A stretch of 64,000 bases of DNA from an uncultured Alphaproteobacteria bacterium (GCA_943787175.1 CALSLK010000006.1:62001-126000); one strand, 5' to 3'. Numbered from the stretch's first letter, positions 44,764 to 54,881 are shown. Notes: a model not told the origin generated them from the letters alone. Made by a program: numbers and translations.

Positions 44764-46104
44764 TTGCAGCAGGTGATTTCCCGCGCCCACTGGCACGGCC
44801 GGGTCTGGCGCATGGCCTTTCCGATCATGCTGTCCAACCTGACGCTGCCCATCGTCGGGGCGGTCGATACGGCAATGGCAGGCCATCTGCCGGGCCCGGA
44901 ATATCTGGGCGGCGTTGCCGTGGCCGTCCTGATTTTCAGCTTTGCCTTCATGAATTTCAGTTTCATGCGCCTTTCAACCACCGGCTACATTGCCCAGGCC
45001 CTTGGGCGGGGCGACAGAGGCGAGCTCAAGGCCGTCATCCTGCGCGCAGGTATCCTGGCCTTCGCCATCGCTCTGCCGCTGATGGCCTTGCAGGGGCCCA
45101 TCCTCTGGGTCGCCCTGGAACTCATCAGCGCCAGCCCGGAGGTATCAGCCCAGGCTGCGGCCTACTTCAACGTGCGCATCTGGGCCGCACCTGCCGTGAT
45201 GGGCAACTTCATTGTGCTGGGTGTTTTGATCGGCATGCAGAAGGCCGGCTGGGCGCTTGGCGTACAGGTTGTCATTGCCGGCACCAATGTGATGCTTGAT
45301 CTGCTGTTTGTTCTTGAATTCGGCTGGGAAGTGCCGGGACTCGCCGGGGCAACTGTGCTTGCTGAGTATGCCGGCCTCATCGTCGGGGTGGTGGTGCTCA
45401 TGATTGTCGTCCCGGGCGCCCGCACCACCTGGCCGCTGGCCGCTGCCACCAGACTGACGGCCTACCTCCCGCTGCTTGCGCTCAATCGTGATCTTCTGAT
45501 CCGCACCCTGGTCCTTAGTCTGGCCTTTGCCGTCTTTGTAAGCCTGTCGGCACGCACCGGCGATGTGACGCTTGCGGCCAACGAAGTCCTGATGATGTTC
45601 CTGACCTTCGCCAGCTTCGCGCTGGACGGTTTTGCCAATGCCTGCGAGGCGATCGTGGGCGAAGCCTACGGCAAGCGGGATCGCCGTTCGATGCAGAACG
45701 CGGTCGCGGTCTCGACCGTCTGGGCCGGGCTGACCGCCAGCGTGTTCTGTCTGGTCTTTGCCGTCTTCGGCGGTGGCATCATCAACCTCATGACCGATGT
45801 CGAAGAGGTGCGCGCCGTTGCCAGGGATTATCTGCCCTATGCCGTCCTGATGCCGCTGTTTGGTGTCTGGTCGTTCCAGCTGGATGGCATCTTCATCGGC
45901 ACAACGCGAGGCCGGGACCTGCGCAACGCCATGCTCATCTCCACCGTGGTCTATCTGCCCGCGAGCTATCTGCTGTGGCTGGAACTGGGCAACCACGGCC
46001 TCTGGATCGCTCTCATCGTGCTCTTCGTCCTGCGCGCGCTCACCCTGTGGGTGCGTTATCCCCGCCTGATCCGCGAGACCGAGACCGAGACCGCGTCAGT
46101 CTGA
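44764..46104 (+). CDS. MATE-family efflux transporter (DinF-like)
   Basis: 446 residues with twelve hydrophobic segments. The N-terminal FPIMLSNLTLPIVGAVDTAM is the DinF/NorM signature, and the second half starts near LNRDLLIRTLVLSLAFAVFV. Inner membrane multidrug/toxic-compound antiporter. The start is TTG 44764, 8 bases after GGAG and 3 bases after the glnD stop; GTG 44773 is an alternative. Its last bases overlap the convergent sterol desaturase gene. Confidence 0.86.
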   Translation: MQQVISRAHWHGRVWRMAFPIMLSNLTLPIVGAVDTAMAGHLPGPEYLGGVAVAVLIFSFAFMNFSFMRLSTTGYIAQALGRGDRGELKAVILRAGILAFAIALPLMALQGPILWVALELISASPEVSAQAAAYFNVRIWAAPAVMGNFIVLGVLIGMQKAGWALGVQVVIAGTNVMLDLLFVLEFGWEVPGLAGATVLAEYAGLIVGVVVLMIVVPGARTTWPLAAATRLTAYLPLLALNRDLLIRTLVLSLAFAVFVSLSARTGDVTLAANEVLMMFLTFASFALDGFANACEAIVGEAYGKRDRRSMQNAVAVSTVWAGLTASVFCLVFAVFGGGIINLMTDVEEVRAVARDYLPYAVLMPLFGVWSFQLDGIFIGTTRGRDLRNAMLISTVVYLPASYLLWLELGNHGLWIALIVLFVLRALTLWVRYPRLIRETETETASV

Positions 46105-46866
46105 ACCCTTCCGGAACGGCAGGACGGCAAGACGCCCGAGCGGCAATTCAGGCTCGCCCTCCACACCCAGGGTCATGGCCGGTGTCCGTTGTGTCGGGCT
46201 GGCGCTGGCGAACAACCTGTCCCACACCGAGAGAATCGTGGCGTAGTTGGAATCGGTCTCGGCGCGGCGGTCATGATGGTGCACCCAGTGAATGCCCGGC
46301 GTGACGATGACCCGGGAAAGGCCGCGCTCCAGCCAGGGGGCCAGGCGCAGGTTGGAATGTTGAAAGGCCGCCGCCATCAGCACCAGGGCCTCGAAGATCA
46401 GCACGGATTCCAGCGGCATCCCAAACAGGACGATCACGCCGGCGCGGACCAGCGCCGAGAGCAGGACCTCGCCGGGGTGAAACCGGACCGAGGTCGAGAC
46501 ATCAAGCGCCTGATCGCGATGATGGACCTGATGAAAGCGCCACAGGAACGGGATGACATGGTTGAGCCGGTGCCAGCCATAGATCCAGCAATCGAGCAGC
46601 AGCAGGTCAAGCCCCAGTCCCGGCAGACCCGACCACCATTCGGGCCGCCAGCCCAAACCATGCCGGGCGGCGAACACCGTGACCGGCACCACCACTGCAA
46701 GGGATAACAAACTGTTGCCCGCCCAGAACGCCAGATTCCGCACCAGGCGGGGCCAGCGGAAGGTCCCGGGCACCGACGGCAGCAGCCGCTCCGCCAGAAA
46801 CAGGACGACCAGCACACCAAGCGCCACACCCTTGATCAGGATCAGATGGTCGGTCACATCGGGCAT
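46096..46866 (-). CDS. Sterol desaturase/fatty acid hydroxylase superfamily protein
   Basis: 256 residues, integral membrane. The three histidine boxes of the di-iron site are HRLNH, HQVHH and HWVHHH, with another His in FRFHPGE-like VRFHPGEV. Four hydrophobic stretches, e.g. ILIKGVALGVLVVLFLAE. Substrate could be a lipid or sterol-like molecule. It overlaps the end of the MATE gene by 9 bases on the opposite strand. Confidence 0.85.
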   Translation of the reverse strand: MPDVTDHLILIKGVALGVLVVLFLAERLLPSVPGTFRWPRLVRNLAFWAGNSLLSLAVVVPVTVFAARHGLGWRPEWWSGLPGLGLDLLLLDCWIYGWHRLNHVIPFLWRFHQVHHRDQALDVSTSVRFHPGEVLLSALVRAGVIVLFGMPLESVLIFEALVLMAAAFQHSNLRLAPWLERGLSRVIVTPGIHWVHHHDRRAETDSNYATILSVWDRLFASASPTQRTPAMTLGVEGEPELPLGRLAVLPFRKGSD

Positions 46867-46943
46867 CGCGTTTCGCGTTATCCTCTTCAGCCATCGATAT
46901 GGTACGCTTTTGCCTTCATCTCTGCGAAACCTGCGATCACATC

Positions 46944-47751
46944 ATGACACATCAAGGTCCCCTGCCGTTTGTCGGCATTCCCTGCGATCTGCGCCAGATC
47001 GGCATTCATCCCATGCATGTGGTCGGCGAGAAGTACATCAACGCCGTCGCCCACGGGGCCGGCGTGATGCCCATGCTGATGCCCTGCTTCGGCGAGGGTG
47101 ACGATCTCGAACCGCTGGAAAATCTTTATAGCGTCGATGACCTGCTCGACCGCGTCGATGGTGTCTTCCTGCCCGGCAGCCCCAGCAATGTCGGGCCGCA
47201 TCATTACGGTGGTCATGACCCGCGTCCCGATACCCTGCAGGACCCCCAGCGCGATGCACTCACCCTGCCAATGATCCGCCGCATCGTGGAGCGCGGCATT
47301 CCCCTGTTTGCCGTGTGCCGTGGCATCCAGGAACTGAACGCAGCACTGGGCGGCACGCTCTTCCAGCATGTCGAAGAACAGCCCGGTCGCATGGATCATC
47401 GCGAGAACAAGGACGATCCGCGTGAGAAACAATACGGCCCCGCGCACAGCATCACTGTCACCCCCGGTGGCGTGCTGCACGGCATCACCGGGCTCGAGAC
47501 CTATGAGATCAACTCGATCCACGGCCAGGGCGTTGATCAGCCCGCCGAGCGCCTGTCAGGTCGAGGCCGTTGCGCCCGACGGCCAGGTCGAGGCGGTTTC
47601 CGTCAAAGGCGCGCCCTTCCTGCAGCTGGGCGTGCAATGGCATCCGGAATGGCGCTTCCGCGAACGCAAGCCCGACCACGCCCTTTTCACCGCCTTTGGC
47701 GAGGCCTGCCGCGCCTATGGCGCGGCCCGCCTTGCCGCCTCGGCAGCCTGA
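46944..47751 (+). pseudogene. Class I glutamine amidotransferase, gamma-Glu-GABA hydrolase (PuuD) type, one frameshift
   Basis: About 269 residues from ATG 46944 (MTHQGPLPFVGIPCDLR). The catalytic Cys is in LFAVCRGIQELNAALGG, DGVFLPGSPSNVGPHHY is the oxyanion region, and the His is in LGVQWHPEW. One extra base at about 47553 moves the last 65 codons (QVEAVAPDGQVEAVSVKG onward) to another frame. PuuD homologues hydrolyse gamma-glutamyl-GABA in putrescine use. The following gene is a glutamine synthetase-like ligase, and a class III aminotransferase lies about 6 kb away, in line with polyamine catabolism. Confidence 0.82.
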
Positions 47752-47768
47752 ACCAGAACGGAGTTTTC

Positions 47769-49129
47769 ATGTCCATCGATCCTGAATCCTGGCTGCGCGA
47801 ACACGGCATCAACGAAATCGAATGCATGGTCGCCGACCTCACCGGCATGCCGCGCGGCAAGATCCTGCCCCGCGACCGGTTCCTGCGTGCCCTCACCGAC
47901 AAGTCCCTGCGCATGCCGGGCGACGTCTTCTACCAGACCGTCACCGGCGAATACCCCGAACCCTATCCGGGCGACGAAACCTCGCCCGACATGATCCTTT
48001 ACCCCGATGTCGAGACCCTGCGGCGCGTGCCCTGGTATGACGATCCCAACGGCCCAGGTCATGTGCCATGTCACCTGGCGTGACGGCTCGGATGTGCTCA
48101 CCTCCCCGCGCGGCGTGCTGCAGCGTGTGCTCGACCTCTATAGCCGCCAAGGGCCTGGTTCCCGTGGTCGCCCCGGAACTGGAATTCTATCTGGTCGCCA
48201 AGAATGTCGATCCCGACTATCCGCTTGGAGCCCCCCGTGGGCCGTTCCGGGCGCACGGAGTCAGGTCGCCAGGCCTATGGCATCGATGCCGCCAACGAGT
48301 TCGATCACGTGGTCGATGACATCTATGACTTCTGCGAGGCCGCCCGGGTCGACCTCGACACGCTGATCCACGAAGCCGGTCCCAGCCCAGCTGGAGGTCA
48401 ACTTCAACCACGGCGACCCCATGGCGCTGGCCGACATGGTCATGGTCTTCAAGCGCGTCTGCCGCGAAGCCGCCCTGCGCCACAACGTCTACTGCACCTT
48501 CATGGCCAAACCCATCGAGGGCGAGGCCGGCAGCGCCATGCACATCCACCAGTCCGTCGTGAAGGCGGGCGAAGGCGGCAAGAACATCTTCGCCGATGCC
48601 AAGGGCAAGGACACAGAGGTCTTCCACCACTATATCGGCGGCCTGCAGAAAGTTCCTGCCCAGCGCCATGCCGCTTTTTCGCGCCCAACGTGAATTCAGC
48701 TATCGCCGCCTGCGCGCCGACAGCGATGCGCCGATCAACACCCATTGGGGATTCGAGAACCGCACCGTGGGCCTGCGCGTGCCGGAATCCGACCGCAAGG
48801 GACGGCGCATCGAGAACCGCGTGCCCGGCGTCGACGTGAACCCCTATCTCGCCATGGCCGCCACGCTGGCCTGCGGTTACCTGGGCATGGAACGCAAGAT
48901 CGAGCCCAACAAGACCATGCACGGACAACGCCTATCTACGTGAAGAGCCACGGCCTGCCCCGCCACCTGCCCGACGCCCTGCATGCGCCTGCACCGCTGC
49001 AAGGAACTGCGCGACATCCTCAGCGACGAGTTCGTCGATCTCGTGGTCGCGGTCAAGCAGGCCGAACACGACGAATACCAGGACGTCATCAGCCCGTGGG
49101 AGCGCCAGCACCTGCTACTGAACGTTTAG
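47769..49129 (+). pseudogene. Glutamine synthetase family protein (PuuA-like), broken by about nine indels
   Basis: Start ATG 47769 (MSIDPESWLREHGINEIEC). Pieces in three frames continue one type III/PuuA-like glutamine synthetase: VMCHVTWRDGSDVLTSP, GLVPVVAPELEFYLV (metal Glu), LEVNFNHGDPMALADMVM, YCTFMAKPIEGEAGSAMHIH (ATP/metal His), SDAPINTHWGFENRT, RIENRVPGVDVNPYLAMA and a C-terminal RLHRCKELRDILSDEF. Shifts fall near 48056, 48150, 48233, 48383, 48645, 48679, 48703, 48923 and 48983. About 450 residues after repair. Probably gamma-glutamylates an amine such as putrescine rather than ammonia. Confidence 0.8.
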
Positions 49130-49220
49130 GGCGCTGTGTACCTTCGGATTCACCTGGCCTTCTAATCCGCGCAGGCGTTTCTGACAGCCGCACTTTTTCT
49201 GCGGCCGGCTGAGAAGCATG

Positions 49221-49237
49221 TGTGCATCGTATGCACA
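49221..49237. promoter_or_regulatory. 17-bp dyad upstream of the CoA-transferase gene
   Basis: TGTGCAT-CGT-ATGCACA, perfect 7-bp arms, about 104 bases before ATG 49341. The symmetry and spacing fit a repressor operator, for instance of the GntR/FCD kind, but no such regulator is encoded nearby. No T-run follows, so it is not a terminator. Confidence 0.45.
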
Positions 49238-49340
49238 ACGCCTCCTGGGAAATGTGGACCCAGAGACCCGGCCGTCATGACGTTGTGGCGTTTGTGATGC
49301 AAACCCTGTTCGTGTGATGATTGAATCCGAGGTCTTCCAC

Positions 49341-50643
49341 ATGAATCCTGCAGCGCTCTATTCAGGAGAAACTCCTATCGCCGGACCATGCCGCAGCGCT
49401 TGTCCCCTGATAACAGCGATGTTGCCATGGGCATGGCGGCTTCGGAGCCGCCTGCACTTGTTGGCGGCGCTTGCCGCACGGGCCCGATCACATGAGCTGA
49501 GCGCGCTGCGACTGTGGTACTTTCACTCCATGGAGCATGCCCGCGCGACCGTCCTGCAGCGTGAGCTGCTGGACCGCATCCATCCCCATTGCATGTTCAT
49601 GAGCAGGAGTCGAACGCGCGCTGATCCGGGCACGGCCACGAGGACGCAGCGCTGATCCATTTTGCCCCGGTGGCCTTCAGCGAGGCGCCGCGCCTGCTCA
49701 GCAGCCAGATCGCGCTCCGATGCCTGCATCACCACGGTGTCGCCCATGGACCGCCATGGCTACTTCACCTTCGGCACCAACAACGATTACATCAGCGCTC
49801 GCTGCCCGCAGCGCGGAAAAGCTGATCGTTGAAGTCAATCCGAACATGCCGCGTGTCCATGGCGAGTCGCCGCTGCATGTGTCAGAGGTCGATGCCATCG
49901 TTGAACATGCAGCTCCACTGCAGGAGGTGCGTGAGGCAAAGCCGCGTGAAGCCGACGATGCCATTGCCGACCATATCGCCGCGATGATCGATGATGGCGC
50001 ATGTCTGCAGATGGGCATCGGCAATCTGCCGGGTGCAGTGTGCCGGCGGCTCAAGAACAGGCGAAATCTGGGTATCCATACCGAGTTGATGACCCCGCCC
50101 CTTGCAGAACTGGTCGAATGCGGTGCGGTTAACAATCAGGCCAAGGCAACCTATCGCGGGCGGAGCGTCTTTACTTTCGCGCTCGGCGATGCCGCGTTTT
50201 ACCGCTGGCTCGATGACAATCCGGCGGTCTACAGCCTGCCTGTGGATGTCGTGAACGATCCGCGCCACATCGCAAAAAATGACAACGTTGTCTCGGTGAA
50301 CGCCACACTGCAGGTCGACCTCAGCGGAGCGTGCAATTCCGAGCACATGCTGGGCCATCAATATAGCGGCTCGGGCGGGCAGCTTGATTTCGTGCGCGGC
50401 GCCAATGCATCGCACGGCGGCCTGTCGATCATTGCATGCCGTTCGACGGCTCAGGAGGGCTCTGTTTCGCGGATCGTGGCGCACCTCGACGGCCCCGTAA
50501 CAACCCCCCGCAACGATGTCCGCGTTATCGTTACGGAGTTCGGCCATGCCGATCTCTACGGCAAGACGCTGCGCGAGCGCGCAGAGGCGTTGATTGCCAT
50601 CGCCCATCCCCGTTTCCGCGACGAATTGGCGCGCGAGCTTTAA
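49341..50643 (+). pseudogene. Acetyl-CoA hydrolase/4-hydroxybutyrate CoA-transferase family, N-terminal third frameshifted
   Basis: About 430 residues from ATG 49341 (MNPAALYS), with GAGG upstream. The first 150 codons jump between frames several times (about 49367, 49410, 49465, 49605-49640, 49708, 49797) but assemble into LAARARSHELSALRLWYFHS, IHFAPVAFSEAPRLLSSQ and TTVSPMDRHGYFTFGTNN. From about 49800 the frame is intact: MGIGNLPGAVCRRL, GIHTELMTPPLAELVECGAV (catalytic Glu region), GSGGQLDFVRGA and RVIVTEFGHADLYGKTLRER. Transfers CoA between carboxylates. The dyad at 49221-49237 may control it. Confidence 0.8.
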
Positions 50644-50756
50644 AGCAACCATCGGCTCGCTGGCTCACGATGGTGTTGTAACGCCCGGCGCAAGAACCGG
50701 GTGGCAGGGTACAATCCGCTCCAGCACAACGGTCTCCGCAACCACTGGAGACCATC

Positions 50757-51230
50757 ATGTCCAAACTGCGTTATCTCGGCCTCGATACACCGGCCGTCCG
50801 CGCTATGCAGGCGGGGGGTGCCGATTCAAACGGTCAAGCACCCGAGCGCCACGTATCGGATGGCGGCGGCAATCCCTGCCGTCATTGCCTGGCCTACATC
50901 CCCGGCGGCCAGGCCATGCTGATCATCGGCCACCGGCCATTCCCGGCGACACAGCCCTATGCCGAGACCGGCCCGCTCTTCATCCATGCGCAAGCCTGCA
51001 CCCGCTACGCCGAAAACAGTGGCTTTCCTGAAGCTCTGAAAAACAGCACAGATTTCATCCTTCGCGGTTACGGCCACGACGACCGCATCGTCTATGGCTC
51101 TGGTTCGGTCGTCGCCACATCCGACATCCCCGCCCGTGCCACCGAACTCTTCACGCGCGACGACATCGCCTTTCTTCACCTGCGCTCCACGCCCAACAAT
51201 TGCTATCAATTGCGCATCGAACGGGGATAA
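50757..51230 (+). CDS. DUF1203-like protein
   Basis: 157 residues. Contains NPCRHCLAYIPGGQAMLII, YAETGPLFIHAQACTRY, HDDRIVYGSGSVV and a C-terminal HLRSTPNNCYQLRIER, the layout of DUF1203 proteins. Cytosolic, no known function. CRHC is a possible metal or disulfide site. ATG 50757 is preceded by a GGAG about 7 bases upstream. Confidence 0.75.
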   Translation: MSKLRYLGLDTPAVRAMQAGGADSNGQAPERHVSDGGGNPCRHCLAYIPGGQAMLIIGHRPFPATQPYAETGPLFIHAQACTRYAENSGFPEALKNSTDFILRGYGHDDRIVYGSGSVVATSDIPARATELFTRDDIAFLHLRSTPNNCYQLRIERG

Positions 51231-51265
51231 TTCCACCCAGAGCATGAGAGCAATGGGAGAGCGAG

Positions 51266-52015
51266 ATGGGCAAGGTGATGTTGATTTCAGGCGGCAGCCG
51301 GGGGATTGGCGCTGCAACCGCAAGGCTTGCGGCCCGCGACGGCTGGGATGTTGTGGTCAACTATGCGCGCAATCAGGACGCCGCGCGTTCGGTCGTCGCC
51401 GAGGTCGAGGCCGCCGGACGCAAAGCCGTGGCGATCCAGGCAGATACCGGCAACCCCGAAGACGTGGCGCGGCTCTTCACCGAGTCCGACGCTGCCTTCG
51501 GCAGGCTTGATGCCTTCGTCAACAATGCCGGCATCGTCAACAGGATGAGCCGGCTGGACGCCCGCGATCCCGCCGACCTGCAACGCATCATCGCGGTCAA
51601 CCTGACTGGTGCAATCCTGGGCTGCGCCGAAGCGGTGCGCCGCATGTCGACCAACCATGGTGGCAACGGCGGGTCCATCGTCAACGTCTCCTCAGTCGCC
51701 AGCCGCCTGGGCGGGGCTGGAAACTATGTCGATTACGCCGCGACCAAGGGCGGCATCGACAGCCTCACCATCGGGCTTGCACAGGAAGTCGCCGGAGAAG
51801 GCATCCGCGTTAACGCTGTGCGCCCGGGCGTCATCGACACCGACATTCACAACGACCTGGGCGATGCCCCCGGCCGCGTCGCCCGTCTGGGCGCAACCGT
51901 GCCGGCCAAACGCGCAGGCACCGCCGACGAGGTCGCCGAAACCATCGTCTGGCTCTGCTCGGACGCTGCCAGCTACGTCTCCATGAGTCTGATGGAGGTG
52001 TCTGGCGCGCGGTGA
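51266..52015 (+). CDS. Short-chain dehydrogenase/reductase (FabG-like)
   Basis: 249 residues. NAD(P) motif SGGSRGIGAATAR, NNAGIV, catalytic Ser in IVNVSSVASRLGG, and YAATK with the Tyr and Lys in place. The Arg pair downstream of the cofactor motif (VVNYARN) suggests NADP. Substrate unknown. It lies 36 bases after the DUF1203-like gene. Confidence 0.87.
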   Translation: MGKVMLISGGSRGIGAATARLAARDGWDVVVNYARNQDAARSVVAEVEAAGRKAVAIQADTGNPEDVARLFTESDAAFGRLDAFVNNAGIVNRMSRLDARDPADLQRIIAVNLTGAILGCAEAVRRMSTNHGGNGGSIVNVSSVASRLGGAGNYVDYAATKGGIDSLTIGLAQEVAGEGIRVNAVRPGVIDTDIHNDLGDAPGRVARLGATVPAKRAGTADEVAETIVWLCSDAASYVSMSLMEVSGAR

Positions 52016-52025
52016 CGGTGTGGTG

Positions 52026-53228
52026 TCAGTCCCACCACAACATCGGTGACGACGTCAGCAACTCAATGCCTTGCGCACCGACCAGCATGTTCTGTTCGAA
52101 CCCGGCGCTGCCCAGGCCCGGCAGGCCGAAGAAGGCTTCGACGCCCAGCGCCATGCCTTCTTCAAAGACATCGTCGTCATCACACATGGCGACACCCAGA
52201 TAGGGTTTCTCGAAGAAGAGCCCCAGGCCATGACCGAAATGGGGCCACTTCTCGGCCATCTGGTTGGATTCCGCACCGTACTGGCGCGACAGATCAAGCC
52301 CGTGCTGGGCGACCTGTTTGACCCGCACGCCGGGTTTGATCTGCTCCATCACCGCTTCAACGATGCGCGCGCCGGTCTCGACCATTTCCTTCTGTTCGGC
52401 TGATTCCGGTTTCCTGCCGCACACAGAGGTCCGTCCGGGGTCCTGATAATAGCCTTCGAACATGGGTCCATAGACCCAACCACGCACCAGATCGCCCTGT
52501 TTGGGGGCATCGTGGGTATAGGCGGCAATGGGGTTGGCAACGAACTGGTTGATGTTATCGCCATGACACGCTGGCAGAAAATGAACCGTGCCGCCCGAGC
52601 GCACGACCTCTCTTGCAGCCTCTGACGCGGCTTCGGTTTCCGAACGGCCCATGATGAGCCCTTCCATGAAACGGTTGAGCGCCCGGCTGGCCGTTGCGCC
52701 AGCGATGCGCATGGCGTCCTGCTCGCGCGGCGACTTGATGCGCCGGCAGGAAATCACGAGATCGTCCTCGATCTGCCAGTCGATGTCGGGCGCCTCTTCG
52801 CGCATCACGTTCCAGTAACGCAGCGGCACGACATCGCTGCCGACCAGACCCACCGGCCCCTTCAGGCCCAGTGCCTTCACCGCCTGGACGATGTCGCGGA
52901 ACGGCGTGTTCGACGAGACAATGCGGTCTGTGGAAATCAGATCCTCACGGATGCCCGGCTCATCGGCATGAAGCTCCGGCTTCTTGCCGACCTGCAGCAA
53001 CACCGAATTGAACGAACGCCCTTCAAAGATCGGGGAATCATAGCCCTGTCCCGAAGCGGTCGAGAAGAAGTTGGTGAGGTACAGCACATCGCCACAGCGG
53101 TCGTTGGTACCGCCCGAGCGCCCGAACACCACGGCGGTTTCCAACCCGCGTCGTTTCATCTCGGCTTCAACGGCGGCCCAGCGCACTTCGTACTCTTCGT
53201 TAGGAAAGAACCTGCCCAATTGTGCCAT
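52026..53228 (-). CDS. M24 (pita-bread) family protein lacking the first metal ligand
   Basis: 400 residues. N-terminal creatinase-like domain (residues 1 to about 165), then the pita-bread domain. Four canonical metal positions are seen: Asp in EGYYQDPGRT, His in FGHGLGLFF, Glu in GMALGVEAFFG and Glu in GFEQNMLV. The first Asp (in a VxIDxG-like strand) is replaced: the segment reads GDLVRGWVYGPM. This points to a creatinase-like or other metal-independent hydrolase rather than an aminopeptidase P. Substrate unknown; it is convergent with the SDR gene. Confidence 0.75.
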   Translation of the reverse strand: MAQLGRFFPNEEYEVRWAAVEAEMKRRGLETAVVFGRSGGTNDRCGDVLYLTNFFSTASGQGYDSPIFEGRSFNSVLLQVGKKPELHADEPGIREDLISTDRIVSSNTPFRDIVQAVKALGLKGPVGLVGSDVVPLRYWNVMREEAPDIDWQIEDDLVISCRRIKSPREQDAMRIAGATASRALNRFMEGLIMGRSETEAASEAAREVVRSGGTVHFLPACHGDNINQFVANPIAAYTHDAPKQGDLVRGWVYGPMFEGYYQDPGRTSVCGRKPESAEQKEMVETGARIVEAVMEQIKPGVRVKQVAQHGLDLSRQYGAESNQMAEKWPHFGHGLGLFFEKPYLGVAMCDDDDVFEEGMALGVEAFFGLPGLGSAGFEQNMLVGAQGIELLTSSPMLWWD

Positions 53229-53516
53229 GTCTTCGCTCCCTGCCTGTCATGTCGATCAAGGTTAGCAGGGCTATCAGCACCCCGTCACGACCCTCTCGCC
53301 ATGGGCGCTGCATTTGCGCTAGAATGAAGCCCATGAAACCGCGCCTTCATGATGTAAGCGACCTGACGCGCAGCCACGATCTGCTGATCCTGTGCGCGCG
53401 CATCGGCTTTAATCCATAGGCACCGTTCCGGATGCGGGCAGACCGCCAGCACCGACTTATGGCGGCATTGCGTAACAACGGTTTTCACTGTTTTCACAAT
53501 TTCGAGGAGTAACACC

Positions 53517-54881
53517 ATGGTCTCCAACATGACCGCGGTCCTGCAGGACATGGATCGCCAGCATCACATGCATCCCTTCAGCGACACCAAGGCGCTGAAC
53601 GAAAAGGGCGTGCGCATCATCACCAAGGCCGAGGGCTGCCACATGTGGACGTCCGAGGGCGAACGCGTGATGGATGGCATGGCGGGTCTTTGGTGCGTCA
53701 ACATCGGTTACGGCCGCAAGGAACTGGCCGAAGTCGCCTACAAGCAGATGCAGGAACTGCCCTATTACAACACGTTCTTCCAGACCTCGACGCAGCCTGC
53801 CACGGAGCTTTCCGCCAAGCTGGCCGAAGTCACGCCTGAAGGCCTCAATCACGTCTTCTATGCAAACTCCGGATCGGAAGCCAACGACACGATCGCCAAG
53901 ATGGTGCGCTGGTACTGGAACACAAAGGGCAAGAAGTCCAAGAAGACGATCATCAGCCGCGTGAACGCCTATCACGGTGTCACCATGGCTGCGGCCAGCC
54001 TGTGCGGCCTGTTTGGCATGCACCCGCAGTTCGACCTGCCGCTGCCCGGTTTCACGCATGCCGATTGCCCGCACTGGTACCGCTTTGGCGGCGACATGGA
54101 TCCTGAAGAATTCGGCATCCAGGCGGCCCGCTCGGTCGAAACGATGATCCTGCAACTGGGCGCAGAAAACGTCGGTGCCTTCATCGGTGAACCCATCATG
54201 GGTGCCGGCGGCGTGCTGGTTCCTCCCGCAAGCTACTGGCCGGAAGTCCAGCGCATCTGCCGCGAGCATGATGTGCTTGTCATTGCCGATGAAGTGATTT
54301 GCGGCTTCGGGCGCACCGGCACCTGGTTCGGCTCTGAACAGCTGGGCATCGATCCCGACTTCATGACCATGGCCAAGGGCCTGTCATCGGGCTACCAACC
54401 GATCAGCGGCGTCATGATCCATGACCGCATCGCCGACACACTCATCGACATCGGCGGCGAGCTCCAGCACGGCTTCACCTATTCGGGCCATCCCGTGGCA
54501 TCGGCCGTGGCGCTGGAGAACATCAACATCCTGCAGCGTGAAGGCATCGTCGAAACCGTCGGCGCCGAAACAGGCCCCTACTTCCAGGCACGCCTGCGCG
54601 AGCTGGTCGATCATCCCCTGGTCGGCGAGGTTCGCGGTCTGGGCATGATGGCTGCCGTCGAGATCGTCGAGGACAAGGCCATCCGCAAATCTTTCGATGG
54701 CTCCAAGGAAGCCGGCAGGATCGTGCGTGACCTGGCCTGGGATCGCGGCCTTCTGGTCCGCGCAACCGGCGACAGCCTGGTGATGTCACCGCCGCTGGTC
54801 ATGACCAAGGCCGACATCGACGAGCTGATGACGGCACTTTCGGGCGCGCTTGAGGCCGCTGAACCAGTGCTTCGCGGCTGA
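53517..54881 (+). CDS. Class III PLP aminotransferase, putrescine/omega-amino-acid:pyruvate type
   Basis: 454 residues. N-terminal HHMHPFSDTKALNEKGVRII, then ANSGSEANDTIAKMVRWYW, AYHGVTMAAASLCG, VIADEVICGFGRTG (PLP Asp) and TMAKGLSSGYQP (PLP Lys). This set is characteristic of SpuC-like putrescine-pyruvate or taurine/beta-alanine-pyruvate aminotransferases. With the PuuD- and PuuA-like genes nearby, putrescine or another diamine is the likely substrate. Ribosome site GAGGAG, and a strong terminator follows. Confidence 0.87.
   Translation: MVSNMTAVLQDMDRQHHMHPFSDTKALNEKGVRIITKAEGCHMWTSEGERVMDGMAGLWCVNIGYGRKELAEVAYKQMQELPYYNTFFQTSTQPATELSAKLAEVTPEGLNHVFYANSGSEANDTIAKMVRWYWNTKGKKSKKTIISRVNAYHGVTMAAASLCGLFGMHPQFDLPLPGFTHADCPHWYRFGGDMDPEEFGIQAARSVETMILQLGAENVGAFIGEPIMGAGGVLVPPASYWPEVQRICREHDVLVIADEVICGFGRTGTWFGSEQLGIDPDFMTMAKGLSSGYQPISGVMIHDRIADTLIDIGGELQHGFTYSGHPVASAVALENINILQREGIVETVGAETGPYFQARLRELVDHPLVGEVRGLGMMAAVEIVEDKAIRKSFDGSKEAGRIVRDLAWDRGLLVRATGDSLVMSPPLVMTKADIDELMTALSGALEAAEPVLRG

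Noticed and set aside
49187-49205. Hairpin GCCGCA-ctttttc-TGCGGC after the glutamine synthetase-like gene
   Set aside because: Only 6 bp and no T-run after the stem, so not called a terminator.
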